Assembly (NCBI GenBank): GCA_945873955.1 | Contig: CAMCFA010000025.1 | Location: forward strand, 1 to 34,531 | Source of the DNA: an uncultured Clostridia bacterium | GTDB taxonomy: Bacteria; Bacillota; Clostridia; Oscillospirales; Ruminococcaceae | DNA length: 34,531 nt | Direction: 5' to 3' | In this document: piece after piece, positions 1 to 6,807 of the stretch | Layout of the letters: each line of letters begins with the position of its first letter | Position numbering within the stretch: the first letter of the stretch is position 1 | Program-made: the position numbers and the translations under genes | The notes under the pieces: generated by a model | Seen by the model: only the letters and a program-made list of their open reading frames with translations | Told to the model about the DNA's origin: nothing | Databases searched by the model: none

Positions 1-1349
1 TAGTTCTCGCTTCTTGCGGCGGGTCTTGCGGCGCTTATCGCGTCGGCTGCCTGTACAAGCGCTGCGATCACCGTGCGGCACTCAACGTCGCCGTGGTGAG
101 CCTCGATAGCGTGAATGACCTCCGGGCTTTCCTTGTACTTGCGGCATACGTCAACGCCGATCTGTACATGGGAGCCTTCGATCTCGTGGTCAAGAGATTT
201 TCCTATATCGTGCAGCAGACCTGCGCGTCTTGCCAGAGCCTCGTCAACGCCAAGCTCGCTTGCCATGATACCGGCAAGGTGTGCGACCTCGATAGAGTGG
301 CTGAGTACGTTCTGGCGGTAGGAGGTTCTGTACTTCAAGCGACCGATAAGGCGAACCAGCTCGTGGTTAAGACCATTGACGTTGGTTTCCATAACGGCGC
401 GTTCGCCCTCTTGACGGATACGCTGTTCGACCTCTTTGCGTGCCTTTTCAACGGTTTCCTCAATGCGTGCCGGGTGGATACGTCCGTCCTGGATAAGGCG
501 TTCAAGGGAGATACGGGCGATCTCGCGGCGAACCTGATCGAAGCTGGAGAGCGTGATAGCCTCCGGGGTATCGTCGATTATGAGGTCAACGCCGGTCAGA
601 GTTTCAAGGGCGCGGATATTTCTGCCCTCGCGTCCGATTATGCGTCCCTTCATCTCGTCGTTCGGGATAGCAACAACGGAAACCGCTGTTTCGGAGACGG
701 TATCTGCGGCAAGACGGGAGATAGCAAGTGAGATGTTCTTTCTTGCGAGTTCGTCCTCCTCGTCCTTCAGCTTCTGCTCGTAAGCGGCGATCTTGACTGC
801 CTTTTCGTGGTTAAGCTCGCTGTCAAGCATGGAAAGCAGGTGTTCCTTAGCCTGCTCGGTGGTGAAGCCGGAAATGCGTTCGAGTATGTCCATCTGGCTG
901 GCTTTTAGCTGCTCAGCCTCGGCGATTTTCTCGTCCGCCTTCTTGTGCTTCTGGTGGAGCTGTTCTTCTAAGCGCTCCATTTTATCAGTCTTTTTGTCGA
1001 GGTTTTCCTCTTTCTGCTGGAGTCTGCGCTCGGAGCGGGACAGCTCTCCGCGGCGTTCTTTCAGCTCCCGGTCGGTTTCGCTTTTAAGGCGCTGGATCTC
1101 TTTTTCTGCTTCTGTGCGCATTTTGTAGATCTCGTCCTTAGCTTCGACAAGGGCTGCTTTTTTGCGGTCTTCCGCTTTGGTGTTTGCTTCTTCGATAATG
1201 CGAGCCGATTCCTTTTCTGCTGACTCAAACTGGGCTTCCGCGGTTTTTATGCGGTGCTTGACGCCCATTTTGAAGCAGATAAAGCCTGCTGCGGCTGCGC
1301 CGACGATGAATGTAGCAACAGCGATAAGTATCGCGATCGGTAAATCCAT
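1..1349 (-). CDS. rny: Ribonuclease Y (3' end cut off by the window edge)
   Basis: Membrane-anchored endoribonuclease that starts mRNA decay in Firmicutes. The visible 449 codons show the family order: an N-terminal membrane helix (about residues 4-25, beginning [17 protein letters not shown]), a long charged coiled coil (about 30-200), a KH RNA-binding domain with the motif [13 protein letters not shown] near residue 236, and an HD phosphohydrolase domain with LLHDIGK, where H380-D381 are the metal ligands. The family is about 520 residues, so about 70 C-terminal residues lie outside the window. The start is the ATG preceded by AAAGGAGG about 8 bases upstream. The gene is read from a promoter about 370 bases upstream, through a structured leader. 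The identification is firm; only the C-terminus is unseen. Confidence 0.96.
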   Translation of the reverse strand, partial: MDLPIAILIAVATFIVGAAAAGFICFKMGVKHRIKTAEAQFESAEKESARIIEEANTKAEDRKKAALVEAKDEIYKMRTEAEKEIQRLKSETDRELKERRGELSRSERRLQQKEENLDKKTDKMERLEEQLHQKHKKADEKIAEAEQLKASQMDILERISGFTTEQAKEHLLSMLDSELNHEKAVKIAAYEQKLKDEEDELARKNISLAISRLAADTVSETAVSVVAIPNDEMKGRIIGREGRNIRALETLTGVDLIIDDTPEAITLSSFDQVRREIARISLERLIQDGRIHPARIEETVEKARKEVEQRIRQEGERAVMETNVNGLNHELVRLIGRLKYRTSYRQNVLSHSIEVAHLAGIMASELGVDEALARRAGLLHDIGKSLDHEIEGSHVQIGVDVCRKYKESPEVIHAIEAHHGDVECRTVIAALVQAADAISAARPAARSEN

Positions 1350-1711
1350 CTCGATTTCCCTCCTTTTGATTGATCGGCGGCAGCATAATGCTGCTCACCG
1401 TCACCGTTGCGGCGGCGGAAAGCCTGCCGTCGGTTAGTCGGCGGGAATAATATACAATTTTTTGGAATGAAGCCGCCGCCCTCTTACAGGGCGGAATTTT
1501 CATCGCAGTGCTATGCTGCGTTAAACTGAAAACAGTGCTTGGCACTGATAACTCATGGCAGGCAGACCGTCAGATAATCCCCCCGGAATCCGTCGGTCAC
1601 ATAGGTAACGTTCCTGTTGATCATATATTAATACCGCCATAACGTCTATAATACAATAGATATTAATGTAACGTGAGCTGGATCCTCCGGGCAAAACCGG
1701 TAGAATAGCCT
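1350..1711 (-). promoter_or_regulatory. Long structured 5' leader of rny
   Basis: About 360 bases between a predicted transcription start near 1712 and the rny start codon hold no conventional gene. Several strong hairpins can be drawn: 1476-1494 (7-bp stem CCGCCCT/AGGGCGG), 1504-1520 (5-bp CGCAG/CTGCG), 1533-1547 (6-bp CAGTGC/GCACTG with a 3-base loop), plus a short palindrome GCAGCATAATGCTGC near 1380-1400. No T-tract follows the 1476-1494 hairpin on the minus strand, so it is not an obvious terminator there. I do not recognise a riboswitch class; T-box and c-di-GMP signatures are absent. It may be a structured RNA, an autoregulatory leader, or a separate small RNA. Confidence 0.45.
1553..1624 (-). 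CDS. Possible 23-residue leader peptide upstream of rny (doubtful)
   Basis: ATG to TGA small ORF encoding MINRNVTYVTDGFRGDYLTV followed by CLP. It lies inside the rny leader, about 200 bases before rny. A weak purine-rich GGCGG lies about 8-10 bases upstream of the ATG. No family is recognised. The stop sits just before the 1533-1547 hairpin, an arrangement also seen in leader peptides, but an ORF this short can occur by chance. Confidence 0.2.
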   Translation of the reverse strand: MINRNVTYVTDGFRGDYLTVCLP

Positions 1712-1718
1712 AATTAAT

Positions 1719-1747
1719 ATTTTACATCAAAATAACAAAAATGTCAA
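1719..1747 (-). promoter_or_regulatory. Sigma-A promoter for the rny leader transcript
   Basis: On the minus strand TTGACA (1747-1742), a 17-base spacer, then TAAAAT (1724-1719). The -35 is a perfect consensus and the -10 differs at one base. It points toward rny and gives a start near 1712. It lies just past the stop codon of the upstream HD-GYP gene, so rny need not depend on readthrough. Confidence 0.75.
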
Positions 1748-1785
1748 GGGGAAAAGGCGGGAATTTTTGCAAAATGCACACAATA

Positions 1786-2970
1786 TTAATAGCAGTCGTC
1801 CGGGTATTTTTCGAGAATAGTGAGGAACTTGTCGTAATTTGCCTCGAAAAGGTCTACGATATGCGGATCGAACTGCCTGCCCCGCTGGGAGAGTATCTCG
1901 GCGCGGGCGTCCTCCGGCGCCCACGCTTTCTTGTAGGGGCGGCGGCTCACCAGCGCGTCGAACACGTCGGCAACGGACACGCAGCGGGCGTAGAGGTTGA
2001 TGTCCTCGCCCTTGACGCCCATGTAGCCGGTGCCGTCGTAGCGCTCATGGTGGTGGTAGGCTATGTCGGCGGATATCTGCATCAGCTCGCCCTGACACTT
2101 TTCCAGCAGCTTTTTGCCGTACTGGACGTGGGTCTTGATCACCGCGAATTCCTCGTCGGTGAGCTTACCGGGCTTGTTGATGATGTCCTGTGGCACCATT
2201 ATCTTTCCTACGTCGTGCAGGGCGGCGGCGCTGCTGACCTCCCACACCTCTTCGTCGCTCATGCCGAGGGCTTCGCAGAGGATACGGGTGTATTCAGACA
2301 CGCGCTTGACGTGCTTTCCGGTCTCCTGAGACTGCGCCTCTATCATCTCCGCAAGGGAGGTCACGAGGGTCTCCTGCTCCTGATACAGCTCGTCGTTCTT
2401 TTCGGCAAGGCGGTTTATCAGCTTCTGTATCTTGCGGGCGGTGGTTATGCAGATTATTGCCACGGCGGCGAACTCAATCACCCGGGGGAGTATGCCGTAC
2501 AGCCAGACGCCTTTCAGCGTGACAAGCGGCTCGTCAGGGACTATTTTAAGCTGAAAAGCGATAAGATGTGATACTATCATCACCGGGATACTGAGCACCG
2601 AGGCGTACATCACGCTTTTGGTGTCGCAGTAAAGACAGGATATCACCACCGGGAAAACCAGCATTATTATCACATGATAGGACAGAATGGAATACAATAT
2701 CCCGGACATCAGCACGATAAGCGTCAGCACTAAGTACCGCACATAAAGGTAGTTGAGGTGCAGGACGTTATACAGCAGAGTCGGCACAAGCAGGATAACG
2801 ATAGATACTATTATGGTGGGGTATATGTCGTTTCCTATCTTGAATACGCCGAACAGGTTAAGTACTATTGTCACCGCCATGAGCGCGGTCATTATGCGGC
2901 ATATCAGCGCCATAGTGAGGTTGGCTTTTTTTTGATAGTCCTGTATGAGAAGTTTTGAGAAGCCTTGCAT
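1786..2970 (-). CDS. Membrane HD-GYP domain protein, putative cyclic-di-GMP phosphodiesterase
   Basis: A 394-residue protein with six hydrophobic helices in the first half (about 22-43, 49-70, 74-95, 98-115, 119-139, 153-177), a short coiled linker (180-210) and a C-terminal HD-GYP domain. The HD pair is at 252-253 in LHDVGK, the second histidine cluster is HHHER at 306-310, and the signature is DGTGYM at 312-317, so the usual proline of GYP is methionine. HD-GYP enzymes hydrolyse c-di-GMP to pGpG or GMP at a metal centre. The metal ligands visible here are kept, so activity is plausible. The N-terminal helices may sense a signal. RBS GGAAGGAG precedes the ATG, and the gene has its own strong promoter. 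Enzyme activity and substrate are inferred. Confidence 0.88.
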   Translation of the reverse strand: MQGFSKLLIQDYQKKANLTMALICRIMTALMAVTIVLNLFGVFKIGNDIYPTIIVSIVILLVPTLLYNVLHLNYLYVRYLVLTLIVLMSGILYSILSYHVIIMLVFPVVISCLYCDTKSVMYASVLSIPVMIVSHLIAFQLKIVPDEPLVTLKGVWLYGILPRVIEFAAVAIICITTARKIQKLINRLAEKNDELYQEQETLVTSLAEMIEAQSQETGKHVKRVSEYTRILCEALGMSDEEVWEVSSAAALHDVGKIMVPQDIINKPGKLTDEEFAVIKTHVQYGKKLLEKCQGELMQISADIAYHHHERYDGTGYMGVKGEDINLYARCVSVADVFDALVSRRPYKKAWAPEDARAEILSQRGRQFDPHIVDLFEANYDKFLTILEKYPDDCY

Positions 2971-3010
2971 TAAGGACGCTCCTTCCTATTTTATTGCACT
3001 ATTATGTAAT

Positions 3011-3039
3011 ATTATAATGGATTGCGGTGGATTTGTCAA
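3011..3039 (-). promoter_or_regulatory. Consensus sigma-A promoter of the HD-GYP gene
   Basis: Minus strand TTGACA (3039-3034), 17-base spacer, TATAAT (3016-3011): a perfect match to both hexamers. The predicted start is about 35 bases before the HD-GYP start codon. It is divergent from the pyrE promoter about 85 bases away. Confidence 0.9.
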
Positions 3040-3123
3040 GTTTTGGGCGGCGGAAATGAGGTTTCTGTGCGGGCGGACAGGGGCTGAAGCCGCAAATTGT
3101 GTATTATTTTCTTCGTCAGCTAC

Positions 3124-3152
3124 TTGAAAATATTGTTATAGTGTGATATAAT
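3124..3152 (+). promoter_or_regulatory. Sigma-A promoter of pyrE
   Basis: TTGAAA (3124-3129), 17-base spacer, TATAAT (3147-3152). The predicted start is near 3159, giving a leader of about 48 bases that contains the short hairpin TATGCC-CTGC-GGCATA (3170-3185) just before the GGAGGGG ribosome binding site. I see no pyrimidine attenuator or terminator in this leader. Confidence 0.85.
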
Positions 3153-3206
3153 ATAGAAAAATGAAATAGTATGCCCTGCGGCATATTTCACGGAGGGGAC
3201 GTTCAA

Positions 3207-3863
3207 ATGACCTACAAAGAGAGCTTTATCAAATTCATGGTGGACAGCGGCGTGCTGAAATTCGGCGAATTCACGCTGAAAAGCGGCAGGCTCGCGCCAT
3301 ATTTCATCAACGCCGGGAACTACAAGACCGGCGCACAGCTTGCAAAGCTGGGCGAGTTCTACGCGGAGTGCATTATGGAGAACGGGCTGAAGCCCCAGAC
3401 ACTGTTCGGTCCGGCTTACAAGGGGATACCGCTGTCGGTTTCCGCCTGCACGGCGCTGTACAACAAGTTCGGCGTTGATGTGAACTACTGCTTCGACCGC
3501 AAGGAGGTAAAAGACCACGGCGAGGGCGGAATGTTCGTCGGCAAGACCCTTGAGGACGGCGAAAAGGTAGTAATCATAGAGGACGTTATGACCTCCGGCA
3601 AGGCGCTGAGAGAGGTGCTTCCGAAGCTCATGGGCGCCGCTAAGGTGGACGTCGAGGGCATGATAATCACCGTTGACCGCATGGAGAAGGGGCTGACCTC
3701 TGACAAGTCCGCGGTGCAGGAGGTTTACGACGAGTTCGGGGTAAAGGTTTACTCTATCGTCACGATAAACGACATTATCGACGCGCTGGAAAAGGGCGTT
3801 ATCCCCGGCGCAGAGTATGTTGACAAGATGAAGGAATACCGTAAGGTATACGGAGTAGGATAA
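3207..3863 (+). CDS. pyrE: Orotate phosphoribosyltransferase
   Basis: A 218-residue cytoplasmic enzyme of pyrimidine synthesis that joins orotate and PRPP to form OMP. The PRPP-binding motif VVIIEDVMTSGKA is at residues 121-133 and the mobile catalytic loop DRKEVKDHGEGG at 97-108. Both are family hallmarks and the length is typical. The frame is open from 3171, but the ATG at 3207 has GGAGGGG eight bases upstream and begins a normal N-terminus (MTYKESFIKFMV), so it is chosen. It is the first gene of a plus-strand group with the CofE-like gene 47 bases downstream. Confidence 0.95.
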   Translation: MTYKESFIKFMVDSGVLKFGEFTLKSGRLAPYFINAGNYKTGAQLAKLGEFYAECIMENGLKPQTLFGPAYKGIPLSVSACTALYNKFGVDVNYCFDRKEVKDHGEGGMFVGKTLEDGEKVVIIEDVMTSGKALREVLPKLMGAAKVDVEGMIITVDRMEKGLTSDKSAVQEVYDEFGVKVYSIVTINDIIDALEKGVIPGAEYVDKMKEYRKVYGVG

Positions 3864-3910
3864 TAACTTTTAGTATAATCACAGAATAAAAATACCAAGG
3901 GGAAAATACA

Positions 3911-4612
3911 ATGGAAATGCCATTTCAGCCCAACGAGGGCAAGAATCTTGAGATAGACACGAACTACGGCAGATATGCAAGATATCCGGTAAAGACCCAC
4001 GTCATCACAAAGGACGACGTGCTGGAGGACGTGCTGGACAAGTACGTCAAGGACTACATTCAGGACGGGGACACGATCATCATGTCGGAGAAGATAGTTG
4101 CGATCTCTCAGGGGCGCGCGTTCCCGATAGAGGAGATAAAGGTGTCGAGGCTGGCGAAGATACTGTCGCATTTCGTGGTAAAGACGAACTACGGCATTGG
4201 TCTTGGTATGCCGGAGACCATGGAGCTTTGTATCCGCGAGGTCGGCAGACCGAAGGTGCTGTGGGCGGCGTTCTGCGCGGCGATAGGCAAGCTGTTCGGA
4301 AAGCGCGGTGTATTCTACAACATCTGCGGCATGAAGGCGCGCGCTATCGACGGTCCGTGCGAATACACCCTGCCGCCGTATAATCACTACGCGAAGATGG
4401 CGCCCGACAAGCCGGACGAGGTGGCAGAGCGGCTGACAAAGCACCTCGGCGTGGACGTGGTTATAATCGACGCGAACGATATCGGCGCGAATGTCCTTGG
4501 CAAGCCGAGAAAGGATATGCCGGACGAATTCCCGATACAGGCGTTCAAGGACAATCCCCTTGACCAGTGCTCACAGCAGACTCCTATCGCAATAGTAAGA
4601 AAAGTTTCGTAA
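3911..4612 (+). CDS. CofE-like (F420-0:gamma-glutamyl ligase family) protein
   Basis: A 233-residue protein whose sequence (for example SEKIVAISQGRAFPIEEI near residue 60, and VVIIDANDIGANVLG near 180-195) matches the coenzyme F420-0:gamma-glutamyl ligase/CofE superfamily as I know it. In archaea and actinobacteria CofE adds glutamate to F420-0. Many clostridia carry relatives without an F420 pathway and there the substrate is unknown. No other F420 gene is in this window, so only a family name is given. Start ATG with AAGGGGA about 8 bases upstream; no signal peptide or membrane helix is evident. It is probably co-transcribed with pyrE. Confidence 0.7.
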   Translation: MEMPFQPNEGKNLEIDTNYGRYARYPVKTHVITKDDVLEDVLDKYVKDYIQDGDTIIMSEKIVAISQGRAFPIEEIKVSRLAKILSHFVVKTNYGIGLGMPETMELCIREVGRPKVLWAAFCAAIGKLFGKRGVFYNICGMKARAIDGPCEYTLPPYNHYAKMAPDKPDEVAERLTKHLGVDVVIIDANDIGANVLGKPRKDMPDEFPIQAFKDNPLDQCSQQTPIAIVRKVS

Positions 4613-4641
4613 AAAGTCGGAAATGGCTTGATATAAGAGAT

Positions 4642-4667
4642 TCACGCAACTCACGCAACTTACGCAG
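4642..4667 (+). repeat. Short tandem repeat before the FliD-like gene
   Basis: TCACGCAAC occurs twice head to tail (4642-4650, 4651-4659), followed by the degenerate TTACGCAG. It lies directly upstream of the AAAGGTGG ribosome binding site of the next gene. It could be slippage-prone or an operator, or chance. Confidence 0.4.
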
Positions 4668-4682
4668 AAAGGTGGTGTTATT

Positions 4683-5414
4683 ATGGCAACTATCGGTAAT
4701 ATGGCGATGACCCAGATACGCATGGCGCAGGTCGCTACCAAGTACGGGGTAAGCTCGTCCAATCTGTTCACAAAGAGCACGTTCGACCCGGGTACAAGCT
4801 CCAAAACGTCGGTGAACGACGCTATGGAGGGTATCCTCCGGAACAAGAGCGACTACATCAAGCAGCAGTACACAAAGCTGTACAAGTCTATCTTCCCGGA
4901 CGCGGAGGACTCCGAAAAGGCGGAGCAGACGGTTTCTGTAAAGGCGGCGGCTAAAAAGGCGGAGGGTTCTTCCTACGACCTTACCAGCTTCGCGAACTCG
5001 CTGGATTTCGGCGGCGAGGTGGACACTGAGGCGGCGGCGAAGAAGATACAGAGCTTCGTGGACGACTACAACAGCTTTATCGGCGCAGTCGGCGAGTCCG
5101 ATAACCAGTCGGTGCTGCAAAAGGGCGTTATCATGGTGAACACCGCAAAGGTCTACACCAGCGCGCTGAAACGCGCGGGGGTCACTCTTGGCAGCGACAA
5201 CAAGCTCACCTTTGACAAGGAGAAGCTGAACGGCATTAAGGCTTACGAGCTGAAATCCACTTTCGGCACAGGAGGTTTCTCTTCAAAGGTCAGCCAGAAG
5301 GCGGCGCAGGTGGAGCGGCTTCAGGGAAGCACCGGTGAGGTGTTCTCCTACTCGAACACTGTTACACCCAGCTATACCTATAATATCGGCGCTATGCTGA
5401 GTACTTACGCTTAA
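4683..5414 (+). CDS. Orphan protein resembling the C-terminal part of the flagellar cap protein FliD
   Basis: A 243-residue protein with no signal peptide or membrane segment. Residues about 120-235 resemble the FliD C-terminal domain: IQSFVDDYNSFIGAV parallels IKSFVEDYNKLIDDV in the true FliD of this window (31054-33462). A downstream stretch ending SDNKLTFDKEKLNG parallels that FliD's GKLEIDEDALDKAF. The N-terminal half (alanine, lysine and serine rich) is not recognised, and the usual FliD N-terminal domain is absent, so it is not a second full cap protein. It closes the pyrE/CofE-like group, 70 bases after the previous gene, and is followed by a good terminator. It may be a secreted flagellar accessory or a domain recruited elsewhere. 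The FliD relationship is by eye from shared motifs; the function is unknown. Confidence 0.6.
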   Translation: MATIGNMAMTQIRMAQVATKYGVSSSNLFTKSTFDPGTSSKTSVNDAMEGILRNKSDYIKQQYTKLYKSIFPDAEDSEKAEQTVSVKAAAKKAEGSSYDLTSFANSLDFGGEVDTEAAAKKIQSFVDDYNSFIGAVGESDNQSVLQKGVIMVNTAKVYTSALKRAGVTLGSDNKLTFDKEKLNGIKAYELKSTFGTGGFSSKVSQKAAQVERLQGSTGEVFSYSNTVTPSYTYNIGAMLSTYA

Positions 5415-5424
5415 ACGAGCTTCG

Positions 5425-5459
5425 CCCCTCCCGGTCACATTCGGGAGGGGTGATTTTTT
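5425..5459 (+). terminator. Rho-independent terminator of the pyrE group
   Basis: Nine-bp perfect stem CCCCTCCCG (5425-5433) / CGGGAGGGG (5442-5450), loop of eight, then TGATTTTTT. It lies 11 bases after the stop codon of the FliD-C-like gene. Confidence 0.92.
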
Positions 5460-5493
5460 ACCAAAACAAAACCCCCGGAGTGTTCTCCGGGGG
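5459..5493 (-). terminator. Rho-independent terminator of the rpsF-ssb-rpsR operon
   Basis: On the minus strand, stem CCCCCGGAG (5493-5485) / CTCCGGGGG (5480-5472) with a four-base loop, followed by TTTTGTTTTGG. It lies 19 bases after the rpsR stop and back to back with the plus-strand terminator, insulating two convergent operons. Confidence 0.92.
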
Positions 5494-5512
5494 ATATTGT
5501 GTTACTGATGAA

Positions 5513-5761
5513 TTACTCAGCGGTGTAGGGAATGAGTGCGATCTGTCTTGCTCTCTTTACTGCTGTGGTGAGCGCTCTCTGGTGATATGCGCAGCAGCCG
5601 GTCACACGACGGGGCAGGATCTTAGCGCGCTCTGTCATATACTTTCTGAGCTTGGCAACGTCCTTGTAATCAATGAATTCAGAACGGTCAACGCAGAACT
5701 GGCAAACCTTTTTTCTGGGACGCTTTACAGCGTGAGCAGGTCTTTCAAACTTTTCAGCCAT
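5513..5761 (-). CDS. rpsR: 30S ribosomal protein S18
   Basis: An 82-residue S18, which binds S6 and 16S rRNA on the platform of the small subunit. Core motifs [21 protein letters not shown] and [18 protein letters not shown] are typical. It keeps a Cys set (CQFC at about 20-23, GCCAYH at about 55-60), the zinc-ligand pattern of the C+ paralogue form. RBS AAAGGAGG precedes the ATG. It is the last gene of the conserved rpsF-ssb-rpsR operon. Confidence 0.97.
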   Translation of the reverse strand: MAEKFERPAHAVKRPRKKVCQFCVDRSEFIDYKDVAKLRKYMTERAKILPRRVTGCCAYHQRALTTAVKRARQIALIPYTAE

Positions 5762-5807
5762 GATACTGAACCTCCTTTATTATTCAGATAAAACGGAATT
5801 TTGTTGT

Positions 5808-6272
5808 TTAGAACGGGTAGTCGTCGTCGGACGCAGCAGAGCTGAAATCGCTTGCCGGGGACTGCGGAGCAGCCGGTGCGGGTGCAGCCGGAGCCGCGGG
5901 TGCTGCGCTCGATACGGAAGCGGCATAGTCGCTGTACGCGCCGCCGCCCTGTGATTTTTCGCCGGTGAAGGATATCCTGTCTGCAACTATCTCATACCAT
6001 GTGGCAGGATTGCCGTTTTTATCGGTGTAGTTTCTTGTTGTCATCTCGCCTTCAACTAAGATCATACGACCCTTGCTGAAATAGCGGTTTACGAATTCTG
6101 CCTGCTGACGCCATGCGACAACATTAAAGAAATCGGACTTTCTTTCCTCGCCCTTGGGCGTGAAGCGACGGTCTACCGCAATGCGGAAAGAGCATACGTT
6201 TACTCCCTGAGGAGTGGTTTTTAATTCGGGGTCGGAAACTAAACGACCCATCATAATAACCTTGTTATACAT
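5808..6272 (-). CDS. ssb: Single-stranded DNA-binding protein
   Basis: A 154-residue SSB. The OB fold (about 1-105) begins MYNKVIMMGRLVSDPELKTT and includes DFFNVVAWRQQAEFV and GRMILVEGEMTTRNYTDKNG. A low-complexity Ala/Pro/Ser/Gly linker follows (about 107-145), then the acidic tip SDDDYPF, the conserved docking tail for replication and repair proteins. RBS CGGAGGTG is upstream of the ATG. It sits between rpsF and rpsR as in most Firmicutes. Confidence 0.97.
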   Translation of the reverse strand: MYNKVIMMGRLVSDPELKTTPQGVNVCSFRIAVDRRFTPKGEERKSDFFNVVAWRQQAEFVNRYFSKGRMILVEGEMTTRNYTDKNGNPATWYEIVADRISFTGEKSQGGGAYSDYAASVSSAAPAAPAAPAPAAPQSPASDFSSAASDDDYPF

Positions 6273-6318
6273 GAATACACCTCCGATTCGATAATTACAG
6301 ACTTTTTGTTACCGGGAA

Positions 6319-6621
6319 TCAGTTCTGACCCTGTGCAAGAACAACGATGGAACGAAGAACGCCGTCGGTGATGTTGATGATACGCTCAAGCTCCATGGGG
6401 AAATCGGGCTTGGACTCGAAGTTGTAGAGCACATAGTAGCCCTCGCCTTCGTAGTTGATCTCGTAAGCCAGCTTCTTCTTGCCCCACTCATCAGTGTTGG
6501 TGAGTGTGCCGTTTGCCTGAATGAGGTCAGCGAACTTAGCTACCAGAGCCTTGATCTCGTCCTCGGTCTTCTTCAGAGAGAAAACGATTATCGCCTCATA
6601 CTTTTCAGATAACTTTGCCAT
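6319..6621 (-). CDS. rpsF: 30S ribosomal protein S6
   Basis: A 100-residue S6, the partner of S18 on the small-subunit platform. Motifs YEAIIVFSLKKTEDEI, WGKKKLAYEINYEGEGYYVL and the ending ITDGVLRSIVV match the family in order. RBS AAGGAGGTG lies seven bases before the ATG. First gene of the rpsF-ssb-rpsR operon. Confidence 0.96.
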   Translation of the reverse strand: MAKLSEKYEAIIVFSLKKTEDEIKALVAKFADLIQANGTLTNTDEWGKKKLAYEINYEGEGYYVLYNFESKPDFPMELERIINITDGVLRSIVVLAQGQN

Positions 6622-6652
6622 TTGTATAGCACCTCCTTATGGATATATATCC

Positions 6653-6668
6653 CGTGCGGTATTGCACG
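6653..6668 (-). promoter_or_regulatory. Candidate S6:S18-binding hairpin in the rpsF leader
   Basis: The minus strand reads CGTGC AATACC GCACG: a five-bp stem whose loop and closing region contain ACCGC, just upstream of the rpsF ribosome binding site. Many bacteria have a conserved leader hairpin with an exposed CCG that mimics the S6-S18 site of 16S rRNA and allows autoregulation. The match here is by position and the CCG only. A second hairpin (AAGGCT/AGCCTT, 6681-6697) lies further 5'. Confidence 0.5.
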
Positions 6669-6706
6669 AGAAAGGGGTTAAAGGCTTTTTTAGCCTTAAC
6701 TACACC

Positions 6707-6735
6707 ATTATATCAGAATTGATTTGTTTTGTCAA
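6707..6735 (-). promoter_or_regulatory. Consensus sigma-A promoter of rpsF-ssb-rpsR
   Basis: Minus strand TTGACA (6735-6730), 17-base spacer, TATAAT (6712-6707): a perfect match to both hexamers, as expected for ribosomal protein genes. The leader is about 80 bases. Confidence 0.92.
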
Positions 6736-6768
6736 GGGCTTTCATGGGACTTTTTTCGGATTTTGGCG

Positions 6769-6800
6769 AAAAATCCGCACAGATATTGCTCTGTGCGGAT
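6769..6800 (-). terminator. Rho-independent terminator of glgP
   Basis: Minus strand stem ATCCGCACAGA (6800-6790) / TCTGTGCGGAT (6783-6773), 11 bp, loop of six, followed by a short T-tract (TTTTT, 6773-6769). It begins eight bases after the glgP stop codon. Confidence 0.9.
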
Positions 6801-6807
6801 ATTGTAT

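Noticed and set aside
93-731. Plus-strand open frame of 212 codons
   Set aside because: It is antisense to RNase Y, whose KH and HD motifs are clear on the other strand.
1350-1711. T-box, SRP or tmRNA in the rny leader
   Set aside because: The T-box AGGGTGG-type motif, the SRP GGAA core and tmRNA ends are absent. 6S RNA could not be confirmed by eye.
4612-4645. A possible sigma-28 promoter before the FliD-C-like gene (TAAA with GATATAA)
   Set aside because: The spacing (13) and the -10 (CTTGATAT) fit poorly.
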